From CAZTHL01 sp964613585 (lineage in GTDB: Bacteria; Pseudomonadota; Alphaproteobacteria; DSM-16000; Inquilinaceae): DNA of 64,000 nt. Each line of letters opens with the position of its first letter. Position 1 is the stretch's first letter. The notes beneath the pieces were generated by a model that was given only the letters and a program-made list of their open reading frames with translations, made no database searches and was not told where the DNA came from. The position numbers and the translations under genes were made by a program. Of this stretch, positions 26,773 to 35,599 are shown in pieces. The DNA is taken from assembly GCA_964613585.1 (NCBI GenBank), contig CAZTHL010000008.1:1-64000 (forward strand), given 5' to 3'.

Positions 26773-29508
26773 TCACCCCCAGGCCCGCCTCAGCCAGTGC
26801 TCCGCCTCGACCACCAGCAGCAGAAGGATCCCGGCGCCGAGCACCGCGAGGGCGTCCGCGAGGCCGATTGGCCGGGTGTCGAAGACCGCCTGCATCACCG
26901 GCGCGTAGGTCAGGGCGAGCTGGCCCAGCACCACGACGGCCACGCCGAGCAGCACCGCCGGCGTGCCCAGGAGCCCTCGCCAGGTGAGCGACGGCCCGTG
27001 CCCGACGCGGACGCTGAACAGATAGGCGATCTCCATGACCACGATGGTGTTGACGACCAGCGTGCGCGCCGTCTCCACGGGCAGGCCCCGGGTCGCGGCC
27101 CAGTAGTACATGCCGAAGGCAGCCGCCACGAACAGGGCCGAGACGAAGCCGATGCGCCACAGCAGCACGCCGGTCAGGACCGGACGGTCGGCGGGCCGCG
27201 GCGGCCGCGCCATGGTGCCGGGCTCGGTCGGCTCGAAGGCCAGGGTCAGGCCCAGGGCCACGGCGGTGATCATGTTGATCCACAGGATCTGCACGGGCGT
27301 GATCGGCAGGGCGAGGCCGAGCGCGATCGCCGCCAGAATGGTCAGCGCCTCGCCGCCATTGGTCGGCAGGGTCCAGGCGATGACCTTCATCAGGTTGTCG
27401 TAGACCGTGCGGCCCTCGCGCACCGCGGCGACAATCGAGGCGAAGTTGTCGTCGGCCAGCACCATCTCGGCCGCCTCCTTGGCCGCCTCGGTGCCCTTGC
27501 CGCCCATGGCCACACCGACATCGGCGCGCTTCAGCGCCGGGGCGTCGTTGACCCCGTCGCCGGTCATGGCGACCGTGTGCCCGCCGGCCTGCAGCGCCTC
27601 CACAAGACGCAGCTTGTGCTCGGGGCTGGTCCGCGCGAACACCGTGGTGTCGGCCGCGGCGGCGACGAGCCCGTCCGGGCCAAGCCGGTCGAGCTCGCGG
27701 CCGGCCAGCGCGCGCGGCGCCTCGGCGAGGCCCAGTTGCCGCGCGATCTCCCGGGCGGTCACGGCGTGGTCGCCGGTGATCATGGCCACCCGGATGCCGG
27801 CCGAGCGGCAGGCGCGGACGGCGGCGGCCGCCTCCTCGCGCGGCGGATCGATGAAGCCGACGAAGCCCAGCATCACGGCGCCCTCGGCCACGTCCGGAAA
27901 GGCGAGATCGCGCTGCCCGGCACCGGCCGGCTTCACCGCCACGGCGAGCACCCGCTGCCCTCGGGCCGCCAGCTCGTCCGCCTCGCCGTGCCACGCCGCG
28001 GCGTTGATCAGGCGATCGCCCTCGGCCCGCCGCTCCGCCGCGCACATGGCAAGCACCCGCTCCGGCGCGCCCTTGATCAGCGCGAAGCTCACCTCGCCCG
28101 GCGTGTCGTCGGCATGGCTGTGGTGCAGCGTCGCCATGAAGCGATGCTGGGACTCGAACGGGATCTCGTCGGCACGTGGGGTGCGCCGACGCTCCAGATC
28201 CGGATCGAGGCCCGCCTTCATGGCCAGGGCGACCAGCGCTCCCTCCATGGGATCCCCGTCGACGATCCAGCCGGCCTCCGTCTGGCGCAGCTCGGCGTCA
28301 TTGCACAGGAGGCCGGCTCGGACCAGCTCGAGCAGCACCGGATGGGCGGCCGGGTCGATATCCTGCCCAAGGGTGCGGAAGGCGCCGCCGGGATCGTACC
28401 CGGCGCCGGTCACCTCGCAGCGGCCGTCGGCGGTGACGACATGCTGGGCCGTCATCTCGTTGCGGGTCAGCGTGCCGGTCTTGTCGGAGCAGATCACCGA
28501 CACCGAGCCCAGCGTCTCGACCGCGGGCAGCCGCCGGATGATGGCGTTGCGCGCGGCCATGCGCTCGACCCCGATCGCCAGCGTGATCGTCATGATCGCC
28601 GGCAGCCCCTCGGGGATCGCCGCCACCGCCAGCCCGACCACGGCCATGAAGGCCTCGGCCAGCGGGTAGTCGCGGACGCCGAGGGCAAAGACGAAGGCGA
28701 GGCCGGCGATGCCGAGGATGACCAGCGTCAGCGTGCGGGCGAAACGGTCCATCTGCCGGATGAGCGGGGTCTTCAGCGTCTCCACCGCGCCGATGAGCGC
28801 GCTGATGCGACCGAGCTCGGTGCCGGGCCCGGTGGCCACGGCGACACCTCGGCCTTGGCCGGCCACGACAAAGCTGCCGGAGAAGGCCATGGAGCGGCGA
28901 TCGCCGAGCGGCGCGTCGGCGGCGACCGCGCCCAGGCTCTTCTCCACGGCAACCGACTCCCCGGTCAGGATCGCCTCGTCGATCCTCAGGTTGCGCGCGC
29001 GCAGGAGCCTCAGATCGGCCGGCACCCGGTCGCCGGCCTCCACCAGCACCACGTCCCCAGGCACGACCCGGTCGGCCGGGATCGTCACCCGGCGGCCGTC
29101 ACGCAGCACCGAGGCGCGCGGATCGATCATGCCGCGGATGGCGTCGAGCGCGCCCTCGGCGCGGCCCTCCTGGACGAAGCCGATGACCGCGTTGACCAGC
29201 ACCACCGCCAGGATCACCCCGGCATCGACGGCGTGGCCGAGCGCCAGCGACAGGCCGGCCGCCGCCAGCAGGACATAGATCAGCAGATTGTGGAACTGGC
29301 GCAGGAAGCGCCGTGCCAGCCCCGGTTTCGGCGCCGCCGGCAGCCGGTTCGGCCCGGCGGCCGCCAAGCGGGCCTCCGCCTCCCGGGTGCTCAGGCCGTC
29401 GGCCGACGTCCCATGCGCCTCAAGAGCGATCTCAGGGGCCAGCGCATGCCATTGAGAGCGGTGGTCGGACGGCTGCCGATCCGCGATCGGCCGGCTGACG
29501 TCGGGCAC
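26773..29508 (-). CDS. P-type cation-transporting ATPase (P2-type)
   Basis: About 911 residues. All landmarks are present: the N-terminal cation-ATPase domain (G-L-S-T-R-E-A-E-A-R-L), D-E-A-I-L-T-G-E-S-V-A-V-E-K, the M4 motif A-I-P-E-G-L-P, the phosphorylation site C-S-D-K-T-G-T-L-T, K-G-A-P-E-R-V, and T-G-D-G-V-N-D-A-P-A-L-K. The C-terminal transmembrane domain completes it. P-E-G-L and the domain order indicate the P2A/P2-like group (Ca2+, Mg2+, Na+ or H+); the ion is not assignable. The start is uncertain: GTG 29508 is used, while TTG 29526 would add six residues. Confidence 0.9.
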   Translation of the reverse strand: MPDVSRPIADRQPSDHRSQWHALAPEIALEAHGTSADGLSTREAEARLAAAGPNRLPAAPKPGLARRFLRQFHNLLIYVLLAAAGLSLALGHAVDAGVILAVVLVNAVIGFVQEGRAEGALDAIRGMIDPRASVLRDGRRVTIPADRVVPGDVVLVEAGDRVPADLRLLRARNLRIDEAILTGESVAVEKSLGAVAADAPLGDRRSMAFSGSFVVAGQGRGVAVATGPGTELGRISALIGAVETLKTPLIRQMDRFARTLTLVILGIAGLAFVFALGVRDYPLAEAFMAVVGLAVAAIPEGLPAIMTITLAIGVERMAARNAIIRRLPAVETLGSVSVICSDKTGTLTRNEMTAQHVVTADGRCEVTGAGYDPGGAFRTLGQDIDPAAHPVLLELVRAGLLCNDAELRQTEAGWIVDGDPMEGALVALAMKAGLDPDLERRRTPRADEIPFESQHRFMATLHHSHADDTPGEVSFALIKGAPERVLAMCAAERRAEGDRLINAAAWHGEADELAARGQRVLAVAVKPAGAGQRDLAFPDVAEGAVMLGFVGFIDPPREEAAAAVRACRSAGIRVAMITGDHAVTAREIARQLGLAEAPRALAGRELDRLGPDGLVAAAADTTVFARTSPEHKLRLVEALQAGGHTVAMTGDGVNDAPALKRADVGVAMGGKGTEAAKEAAEMVLADDNFASIVAAVREGRTVYDNLMKVIAWTLPTNGGEALTILAAIALGLALPITPVQILWINMITAVALGLTLAFEPTEPGTMARPPRPADRPVLTGVLLWRIGFVSALFVAAAFGMYYWAATRGLPVETARTLVVNTIVVMEIAYLFSVRVGHGPSLTWRGLLGTPAVLLGVAVVVLGQLALTYAPVMQAVFDTRPIGLADALAVLGAGILLLLVVEAEHWLRRAWG

Positions 29509-29526
29509 GGCCCGTGTCCCATGCAA

Positions 29527-30257
29527 GACAGGAGAGCAATCGTATAGTGAACACCCGAAGGATGGCTTTGTTGCCGGCGTGCGGCATCGGGCACCGCTCG
29601 TCCGGATCCCGGGGCATCCCCGGGATCCTGTCTGTCGACCAGCCCTCCATCACAGGCGGCCCACCGCGCGGCCGCTTCGTCCTTTTGGCCTTGGACCCCG
29701 CGCGCCAATGGCCGGCGGAGCCGAGCCTGGAGGACGAAGAGGTCGCGCGGGACCCGCCGCATCGCCTCGAGCCCACGCTCGTCCCCAATGCCCCGGGCCG
29801 CCAGCTGCCGGTCCACCGTGCGGGCGCGCTCCCCGGCCCCGGCATCGTTGCGATCGTGCAAGGGGCCGACAGGGCCATCGCCGTCACGCCGGGCTGCCTC
29901 GGGATCCGCCGTCCGCTTGCAGTGCGCAACGGCCATGCCCGGGAACCGGCGAGGCCCGGGACGAATTCCAAGGCAACCGGCCTCACCACAGGCATCGCCG
30001 GCGGCGCCACGCCCTCGGCCGGCGTCGACAGGACGTGGCCCGGTGACGAGCGAGCCCGGAGGAGCGGCCTTGCCGAACAGCCGCCCGAGCCGTGGGGAAG
30101 CCGTCCGCCGGCTCCTCGAAGCCGTGGCAAGCCGGCCGGTGACGGCGCCGATCCTCCGCGGCGCGCCGTGCGCCGGCAGGCGCCGCGTGCCTGCCGCTCC
30201 GCGCCGCGGTCGCCCGGGCTTGCGCCGCCGCCCGGCAAGGCCCACACCATCCGGGTC
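29527..30257. other. intergenic region with decayed coding sequence
   Basis: 731 bp between the ATPase and ubiA. Long open frames exist on both strands but have random arginine- and proline-rich composition. The only recognisable stretch is a short remnant resembling a protein-L-isoaspartate methyltransferase on the minus strand. The region probably also contains the promoters of both flanking genes, which are divergent. Confidence 0.4.
29700..29870 (-). pseudogene. possible remnant of protein-L-isoaspartate O-methyltransferase (pcm)
   Basis: On the minus strand, R-T-V-D-R-Q-L-A-A-R-G-I-G-D-E-R, continuing G-L-E-A-M-R-R-V-P-R-D-L-F-V, closely resembles the N-terminal part of Pcm proteins (x-Q-L-x-A-R-G-I-x-D-x-R-V-L-x-A-M-x-x-V-P-R-x-x-F-V). 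The sequence after it no longer matches, and the SAM-binding domain is missing. It is therefore a fragment at most, judged on about 30 residues. Confidence 0.4.
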
Positions 30258-31211
30258 ATGAGCACCGGCTCCAGCGATCCGCACGGCCTTCCCGATCCCG
30301 CCGCGGCCAGCGACATCCGCCCCGGCTGGATCGACCGCTTCGCCCCCCGGCCGGCCCGGCCCTACCTCACCCTCATGCGGCTCGACCGGCCGATCGGCAC
30401 CTGGCTGCTGCTGTTCCCGTGCTGGTGGGGCATGGCGCTTGCCCCCTCGGCCGGCATGGCGCCGGCGGAGATCCTGCGCCTCGCCCTGCTGTTCGCCGTC
30501 GGCGCGGTGGTCATGCGCGGCGCCGGCTGCGTCATAAACGACCTGTTCGACCGGGACATCGACCTCCGGGTCGCGCGCACCCGCACCCGGCCGATCGCCA
30601 GCGGCGCGGTCGACGTCCGCTCGGCGGTGGTCTTCCTGGCCTTCCTGCTGACGGCCGGGCTGCTGGTGCTGGTGCAGTTCAACGCGACGACCATCCTGCT
30701 CGGCGCCGCCTCGCTGCTTCTGGTCGTGCCCTATCCGCTGATGAAGCGGATCACCTGGTGGCCGCAGGCGTTCCTCGGCCTGACCTTCAACTGGGGCGCC
30801 CTGGTGGGCTGGACCGCGGTGACCGGGGCATTGGCGCCGCCGGCGGTCGCGCTCTACGCCGCCGGGGTGTTCTGGACGCTTGCCTACGACACCATCTACG
30901 CGCACCAGGACAAGGCCGACGACGCGCTCATCGGCGTCAAGTCGACGGCGCGGCGGCTCGGCACGGCAAGCAAGCTATGGATCACCGGCTTCTACACGGC
31001 CATGGGCGTGCTGCTGGTGGCGGCCGGATCGCTCGCCGGCCTGCACGTCGCCTTCCTCCTCGGCGTCGGAGCCGGCCTCGGCCTTGCCGCCAGCCACGTG
31101 CGCAGCTGGGATCCGGACGACCCGGCCAGCTGCCTTGCCCGCTTCAAGGCGCAGAAATGGATCGCGCTGCTGATCCTGAGCGGACTGGCGCTCGGACGTG
31201 CCGCCGCCTGA
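30258..31211 (+). CDS. ubiA: 4-hydroxybenzoate polyprenyltransferase
   Basis: 317 residues. UbiA attaches the polyprenyl chain to 4-hydroxybenzoate in ubiquinone synthesis, in the inner membrane. The two Mg-diphosphate-binding motifs are N-D-L-F-D-R-D-I-D and D-T-I-Y-A-H-Q-D-K-A-D-D. M-R-L-D-R-P-I-G-T-W-L-L-L is the typical N-terminal helix, and eight or nine transmembrane segments follow. ATG 30258 gives the usual soluble N-terminus. The next gene overlaps its 3' end by 14 bp. Confidence 0.95.
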   Translation: MSTGSSDPHGLPDPAAASDIRPGWIDRFAPRPARPYLTLMRLDRPIGTWLLLFPCWWGMALAPSAGMAPAEILRLALLFAVGAVVMRGAGCVINDLFDRDIDLRVARTRTRPIASGAVDVRSAVVFLAFLLTAGLLVLVQFNATTILLGAASLLLVVPYPLMKRITWWPQAFLGLTFNWGALVGWTAVTGALAPPAVALYAAGVFWTLAYDTIYAHQDKADDALIGVKSTARRLGTASKLWITGFYTAMGVLLVAAGSLAGLHVAFLLGVGAGLGLAASHVRSWDPDDPASCLARFKAQKWIALLILSGLALGRAAA

Positions 31212-31860
31212 TCCGGCGGCCGCGCGCGCCTTCGTCATCGCGCAGACCATAGTCGCGGCGCCGCCGCTGGTGCCGGAGCTGCGCCTCAGCCTCGCCACCG
31301 AGGTCACGCCGCTGTGGCAGGCGACCGAGCAGACGCTCGCGGCGCACGGCCTGCCGCCGCCGTTCTGGGCGTTCGCCTGGGCCGGCGGGCAGGCGCTGGC
31401 GCGCCATCTGCTCGACACGCCCGGCCTTGCCGCCGGCCGCCGGGTGCTCGACTTCGCCGCCGGGTCCGGCATCGCCGGCCTTGCCGCGGCCCGAGCCGGC
31501 GCAGCGCTGGTGACCGCCAGCGAGATCGACGCCTTCGCCATCGCCGCGCTCAGCCTGAACGCGGAGCACAACGGCCTGCCGCTGGAGACGGTGGAGCGCG
31601 ACCTGGTCGGCGCGCCGCTCACCGACATCGACCTCGTGTTGGGCGGCGACGTCTGCTACGAGCAGCCCATGGCCGGACGGGTCACGGCGTGGCTCGGCGA
31701 CCTTGCCCGCGCCGGGGTCGAGGTGCTGCTGGGCGATCCGGGCCGCAGCTACCTGCCTTCCGAGCGCCTCGTGCCGCTCGCCCGGTACCGGGTGCCGACC
31801 AGCCGCGAGCTGGAGGACACCGAGCAGCGCGACACCACCGTCTGGCGGCTCATGCCGTGA
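31198..31860 (+). CDS. class I SAM-dependent methyltransferase (lysine/nicotinamide N-methyltransferase-like)
   Basis: 220 residues. P-F-W-A-F-A-W-A-G-G-Q-A-L-A-R and V-L-D-F-A-A-G-S-G-I-A-G-L-A-A (SAM motif I, about 83-97) are followed by A-S-E-I-D-A-F-A and L-V-L-G-G-D-V-C-Y-E. This pattern is that of the family related to ETF-beta lysine methyltransferase and PrmA. The substrate is probably a protein. GTG 31198 overlaps ubiA, so the two are likely cotranscribed. Palindromic element F begins 13 bp after its stop. Confidence 0.85.
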   Translation: MPPPDPAAARAFVIAQTIVAAPPLVPELRLSLATEVTPLWQATEQTLAAHGLPPPFWAFAWAGGQALARHLLDTPGLAAGRRVLDFAAGSGIAGLAAARAGAALVTASEIDAFAIAALSLNAEHNGLPLETVERDLVGAPLTDIDLVLGGDVCYEQPMAGRVTAWLGDLARAGVEVLLGDPGRSYLPSERLVPLARYRVPTSRELEDTEQRDTTVWRLMP

Positions 31861-31872
31861 CGGAGCCCGTCA

Positions 31873-32031
31873 GGGCGTTTCCGACTCAACCCGTCAGGGC
31901 GTTTCCGACTCAAGAGGCATCCTCAAGAGGCATCGCCGGCCCCCTCCCCCCGGCCACCCGACGCCGTCATGCTCAGGCTGGCCGGGCGGGACCGCGCGCC
32001 GGTACCGATGTCGCGTCGGGCGGAAACGCTC
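31873..32031 (+). repeat. dispersed palindromic element, copy F (159 bp, internally duplicated)
   Basis: The left terminus GGGCGTTTCCGACTCAA occurs twice (31873 and 31897, a 24-bp direct repeat), and GAGGCATC-CTCAA-GAGGCATCG shows a second short duplication. The remainder matches the element, ending GGCGGAAACGCTC at 32031. Removing the duplications brings the length back to about 123 bp. It overlaps the 3' end of the GGCT-like gene on the minus strand. Confidence 0.8.
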
Positions 32032-32756
32032 TCGACGGACCCGGGATCGTCACGGCCGATGGCCCACCGCGCAAGGCGGCGGACATGCGCCTCGCGCACC
32101 GCCGCGTCGTCAATCAGCTCGAGCAGGAAATCCTCAAGCGCCCGCTTCGGCGCCAGCAGGTCGCGCGCCCGGGCCAGGGCCTCGGCCTGGCGGACGCCCG
32201 GCCGGGCGCGCCCCTCGGCCGGCACCGCGGCCAACGGGAGGGGCGCGCCGTCCGGCGCCAGCGCGCCGTGGCGGCCACGATAGACAAGCACGGCATGGTC
32301 GAGAGGGGCGCCGTCGCCGAGCCGGAGGTCGAGCCTGTCCGGCTCGCCATAGCGGTAATTGCGCGCGCCCTCGGTCTCGTGCATGCGCTCGAGCTGCGTC
32401 TCGGTCAACCAGGTCACGGCAACCTCCACGCGGGTCCCGGGCGCCGGGCAGAGCACCGCCGGCAGGCTGCCATAGCGGGCGAAATGCGCGGCATGGACCA
32501 CGTCGTGGCCGGCCAGCCGGGCGGCCGTCACCGGGATCTCGGTGCCCTTGGGCCAACCGGCATACTTTCGGGCAAGCTGCTCCGGCGAGCGGTTGGAGCC
32601 GATCGCCAGCACCGGCACGCGCCCGGCCGTCTCCAGCCGCTCGAGCGGCATGGCCGCCCCGTCGCGATACAGGAACGAGCCTGCGGGGATGGCGTAGGGA
32701 TAGCCCAGGGCCAGCGCCAAGCGTCCGGCCGGATCCTCGGGCAGGGCCCAGGCCAC
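31923..32756 (-). CDS. hypothetical protein with GGCT-fold-like segment; C-terminus supplied by a repeat element
   Basis: 277 residues. R-V-P-V-L-A-I-G-S-N-R-S-P-E-Q-L resembles the glycine loop (Y-G-S-N) of gamma-glutamylcyclotransferase-like folds, and T-E-T-Q-L-E-R-M-H-E-T-E-G fits the same family. The catalytic glutamate is not certain, so function is open. The start GTG 32756 lies seven bases after the mepA stop, suggesting cotranscription. The last 36 or so codons (31923-32031), including the stop, are palindromic-element sequence and not ancestral. Confidence 0.7.
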   Translation of the reverse strand: MAWALPEDPAGRLALALGYPYAIPAGSFLYRDGAAMPLERLETAGRVPVLAIGSNRSPEQLARKYAGWPKGTEIPVTAARLAGHDVVHAAHFARYGSLPAVLCPAPGTRVEVAVTWLTETQLERMHETEGARNYRYGEPDRLDLRLGDGAPLDHAVLVYRGRHGALAPDGAPLPLAAVPAEGRARPGVRQAEALARARDLLAPKRALEDFLLELIDDAAVREAHVRRLARWAIGRDDPGSVESVSARRDIGTGARSRPASLSMTASGGRGEGAGDAS

Positions 32757-32763
32757 GGCGGGG

Positions 32764-33606
32764 TCAACCGGCTCCGGCGCCCAGGATCGCGTGGCAGCTG
32801 GCCGGCAGCACCTTCGGCGGCCGCGCCACGGGCGGCGCCGGGCGCCCGGGCGCGGGCGGCGGCGGCTCGAGCCAAGCGGCCAGCTCGGCGCCGCAGCCGT
32901 CGCCGGGCGGCGGCGGGTCCTGGGGCCGGCATTCGGGGCTGTCGGGCGGGCAGCCCAGGCGCACATGAAAGTGGCCGTCATGGCCGCGCCAGGGCCGGAT
33001 CGTGCGCAACCAGGCGCGGTCGGCCCAGTCCCGCCGGCACAGGTCGCGCTTGATCGCCGGATGAACGAAGATGCGGGCCACCCGCGGATCGGACGCCGCC
33101 AGACGAACCAACTCGGCCTGGCGCGCGCCCCACACCCCCGGATCGACCCGCCGGGCCGGTCCGTCGACCATGGACACGGGCTCAAGCGTCTCGCGCGCCG
33201 GGCGCGGCAGGGCCGGCAGGTCCAGCCGATACCAGATGTCGGCGTCCAGGCCGGTCTGGTGGCTGACATGCCCGTAGCTCATGGGCCCGCCGCGCGGCTG
33301 GGCCAGATCGCCGACGGTGGCGATGCCGAGACCCGCCGCCGCCACGCGGGCGCCGAGCTCGCGGAGATAGGCGATCAGCTCCGGATGCCCGTAGAAGCGC
33401 TGCCGGCTCAGGCGAATCGCCTGGTAGCCGGGCCCCTCCGGCGGCAGCGGCTCGGCCCCGGCGAGGCAGCCGTTGGCATAGCTGCCGACGCTTGCCGGCC
33501 CCCCGGGCGAGGGACCGGCGACCTCGTGCCATGCCGGCGGCTGGCCGTTGGCCGACGCCCACCCGAGACCGGTCAGGAGCAGCGCGAGCAGAATCAATGA
33601 CCGCAT
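32764..33606 (-). CDS. mepA: penicillin-insensitive murein endopeptidase
   Basis: 280 residues with a signal peptide (M-R-S-L-I-L-L-A-L-L-L-T-G-L-G-W-A-S-A). Conserved MepA features: S-Y-A-N-G-C-L-A-G, Q-A-I-R-L-S-R-Q-R-F-Y-G-H-P, G-G-P-M-S-Y-G-H-V-S-H-Q-T-G-L-D-A-D-I-W, and W-R-G-H-D-G-H-F-H-V-R-L, with the zinc-binding histidines and aspartate. It cuts D-alanyl-meso-diaminopimelyl cross-links in periplasmic murein. The C-terminal tail is proline-rich. ATG 33606 begins the signal peptide. Confidence 0.92.
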   Translation of the reverse strand: MRSLILLALLLTGLGWASANGQPPAWHEVAGPSPGGPASVGSYANGCLAGAEPLPPEGPGYQAIRLSRQRFYGHPELIAYLRELGARVAAAGLGIATVGDLAQPRGGPMSYGHVSHQTGLDADIWYRLDLPALPRPARETLEPVSMVDGPARRVDPGVWGARQAELVRLAASDPRVARIFVHPAIKRDLCRRDWADRAWLRTIRPWRGHDGHFHVRLGCPPDSPECRPQDPPPPGDGCGAELAAWLEPPPPAPGRPAPPVARPPKVLPASCHAILGAGAG

Positions 33607-33772
33607 GCGCCATGGCTTATCGCCGCTTGCCGAGCCGATGCAAGGGGCGGGGCACGGGGCGGGGAGAGGGGCGAGTCGGTTGATGCGGGGAGGGGCGTTC
33701 CGGGCCGGCATCTGAGCATGCCCGGACCCCGCTGCGTCCGGCGAAGCCGCCGGTGGCAGCGGGGTCGGACCG

Positions 33773-34063
33773 TCAGCCGGCGGCTCGCCCTGGCGCTCCG
33801 GCCAGCTCCGCGGCGTGATCGCGGCGGAAGCGCTCCAGCACCGCCCGCCAGCGCGCCAAGCGCGCAGCGTCGTGATGGCGCTCGGCCGCCTCCATGTCCT
33901 CCTCGATCATGCGACCGATCCGTGCGCAGCCGTCCGACCGGCCGAGCAGGGCCACCTCCTCCTCGAGGGCCACGATGAACGGGACATGCTCGTGCTCGGC
34001 GACCGCCTCCACCTCGTCGGCCGGCAGATTCGCGACTCCGAGGCAATCCGTGATGGTCAACAT
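33773..34063 (-). CDS. conserved small hypothetical protein
   Basis: 96 residues, M-L-T-I-T-D-C-L-G-V-A-N-L-P-A-D-E-V-E-A-V-A-E-H-E-H-V-P. This beginning is shared by a family of short alphaproteobacterial proteins of unknown function (D-C-x-x-x-x-x-L-x-x-x-E-V-x-A-I-A-E-H-E-H-x-P). AAAGGAGGGCGCC gives a strong ribosome site before the ATG. The rest is a charged helix (M-I-E-E-D-M-E-A-A-E-R-H-H). No membrane segment. Confidence 0.75.
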   Translation of the reverse strand: MLTITDCLGVANLPADEVEAVAEHEHVPFIVALEEEVALLGRSDGCARIGRMIEEDMEAAERHHDAARLARWRAVLERFRRDHAAELAGAPGRAAG

Positions 34064-34266
34064 GGCGCCCTCCTTTCCGGGAGCCGTTCCTCCGTATGCT
34101 TGATGGCGGTCTCCACATCCCGGATTTTGGTATCGCCCCGGAGCTTCGGCCCCGTAGTTTCCACATGGCGCCTTGTCTTCATGGCGCCTTGTCTTCGCCG
34201 CGGCTCGGCGTGCGGCGGCGCACCGCCTCTTGGCGTCGGCATGCCCCCGCCCCAGGGTTACAGGTC

Positions 34267-35550
34267 ATGACCCCGTCCTCCCCCCGCCCCGGCCCCGACA
34301 CGGAGCCTCCCGCGCGCCGCGTCCCGCCCATCGCCATCCTGGTCGCGGTATCGGCCCTGGGTCCCCTGGCGCTGCAGATCGTCATGCCCTCGATGCCCGG
34401 CCTGACCGCCGCCTTCGGCACCGACTACGCGACGGTGCAGCTGACCTTGAGCGTCTACATGGGGGGCCTGGCGGTCAGCCATCTGATCTACGGGCCCCTG
34501 TCGGACCGCTACGGCCGGCGGCCGCTGCTGCTGGCCGGCCTCGGCCTGTTCATGGTCGGCACGCTGGTCTGCCTGCTGGCGCCCACCATCACGGTTCTCA
34601 TCCTCGGCCGCCTGGTGCAGGCGGTCGGCGCCTGCGCCGGCCTCGTGCTGGCCCGGGCCATCGTACGCGACATGTACGACCGTGAGCGGTCGGCGAGCCT
34701 GATCGGCTACATCACCATGGCCTTCGTGGTGGCGCCGATGCTGGCGCCGGCGATCGGCGGCTATCTGGACGAGGTGCTCGGCTGGCGCGCCTCCTTCGCC
34801 CTCGTGGGCGTGGTCGGGGCGGCCGTGCTGGCCCTCTCGCTCGGCCTGCTGCACGAGACGAACCACGAGCGGCAGCCCATGCCCGGGCTCGCCGGCATGG
34901 TCGAGAGCTACCGCACCCTGTTCGCCGTGCCGGTCTTCCGGGGCTACGCCGCGCTGACCGCCTTCATCACCGCCGGCTTCTTCGGGTTCCTCGGCGGGGC
35001 GCCGTATGTGATGGTCAGCATCATGGACCGGCCGCCGAGCGAGTACGGTCTCTACTTCATGGTGAACGCGTCCGGCTACATGCTCGGCAACTACCTGGCC
35101 GGCCGCCTGTCGGAAAGGCTCGGCGTCGACCGGATGATCGGCCTCGGCGTCGCCGTCTCGATGCTCGGCGCCGTCAAGCTGCTGGCCCTGGCGCTGGCCG
35201 GCATGGTCGAGCCGATCGCCCTGTTTGCGCCGATGACCGTCCTGGCGATCGGCAACGGGATGGCTTTGCCCAACGGCATGGCCGGGGCGGTCAGCGTCAA
35301 CCCGCGGCTTGCCGGCGCGGCCAGCGGCGTTTCCGGCTGCCTGCAGATGGGCGTCGGCGCACTCAGCGGCATGGTGGTCGGCGTGCTGGTGCCCGGCGCG
35401 GCGAGCCAATTGCCCATGGCCGCGGTCATCTTCGGGATGACCGTCCTGGCCATGCTCAGCTATCTGCTGATCCGCCGAGCCCAGCGGCCGGCCATAGCCC
35501 CGGCCGCGGCCGGCCCCGCCGCGGCGGGACCGGCGGCCGACAGTGCCTAG
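34267..35550 (+). CDS. Bcr/CflA family multidrug efflux MFS transporter
   Basis: 427 residues with twelve predicted membrane segments. The first loop carries G-P-L-S-D-R-Y-G-R-R-P (MFS motif A) and the N-terminal pattern L-G-P-L-A-L-Q-I-V-M-P-S-M-P is that of Bcr/CflA-type drug exporters. R-A-I-V-R-D-M-Y lies in the motif-C-proximal region. It probably exports toxic compounds with proton exchange; the substrate is unknown. The start ATG 34267 is in an adequate context. The C-terminal A-A-A-G-P repeats are low-complexity. pmbA begins 49 bp downstream. Confidence 0.88.
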   Translation: MTPSSPRPGPDTEPPARRVPPIAILVAVSALGPLALQIVMPSMPGLTAAFGTDYATVQLTLSVYMGGLAVSHLIYGPLSDRYGRRPLLLAGLGLFMVGTLVCLLAPTITVLILGRLVQAVGACAGLVLARAIVRDMYDRERSASLIGYITMAFVVAPMLAPAIGGYLDEVLGWRASFALVGVVGAAVLALSLGLLHETNHERQPMPGLAGMVESYRTLFAVPVFRGYAALTAFITAGFFGFLGGAPYVMVSIMDRPPSEYGLYFMVNASGYMLGNYLAGRLSERLGVDRMIGLGVAVSMLGAVKLLALALAGMVEPIALFAPMTVLAIGNGMALPNGMAGAVSVNPRLAGAASGVSGCLQMGVGALSGMVVGVLVPGAASQLPMAAVIFGMTVLAMLSYLLIRRAQRPAIAPAAAGPAAAGPAADSA

Positions 35551-35599
35551 CGCGCCCCCGCCACCGGCGTGGCGGCACGGACAGGGAGGATCCCGTTCC

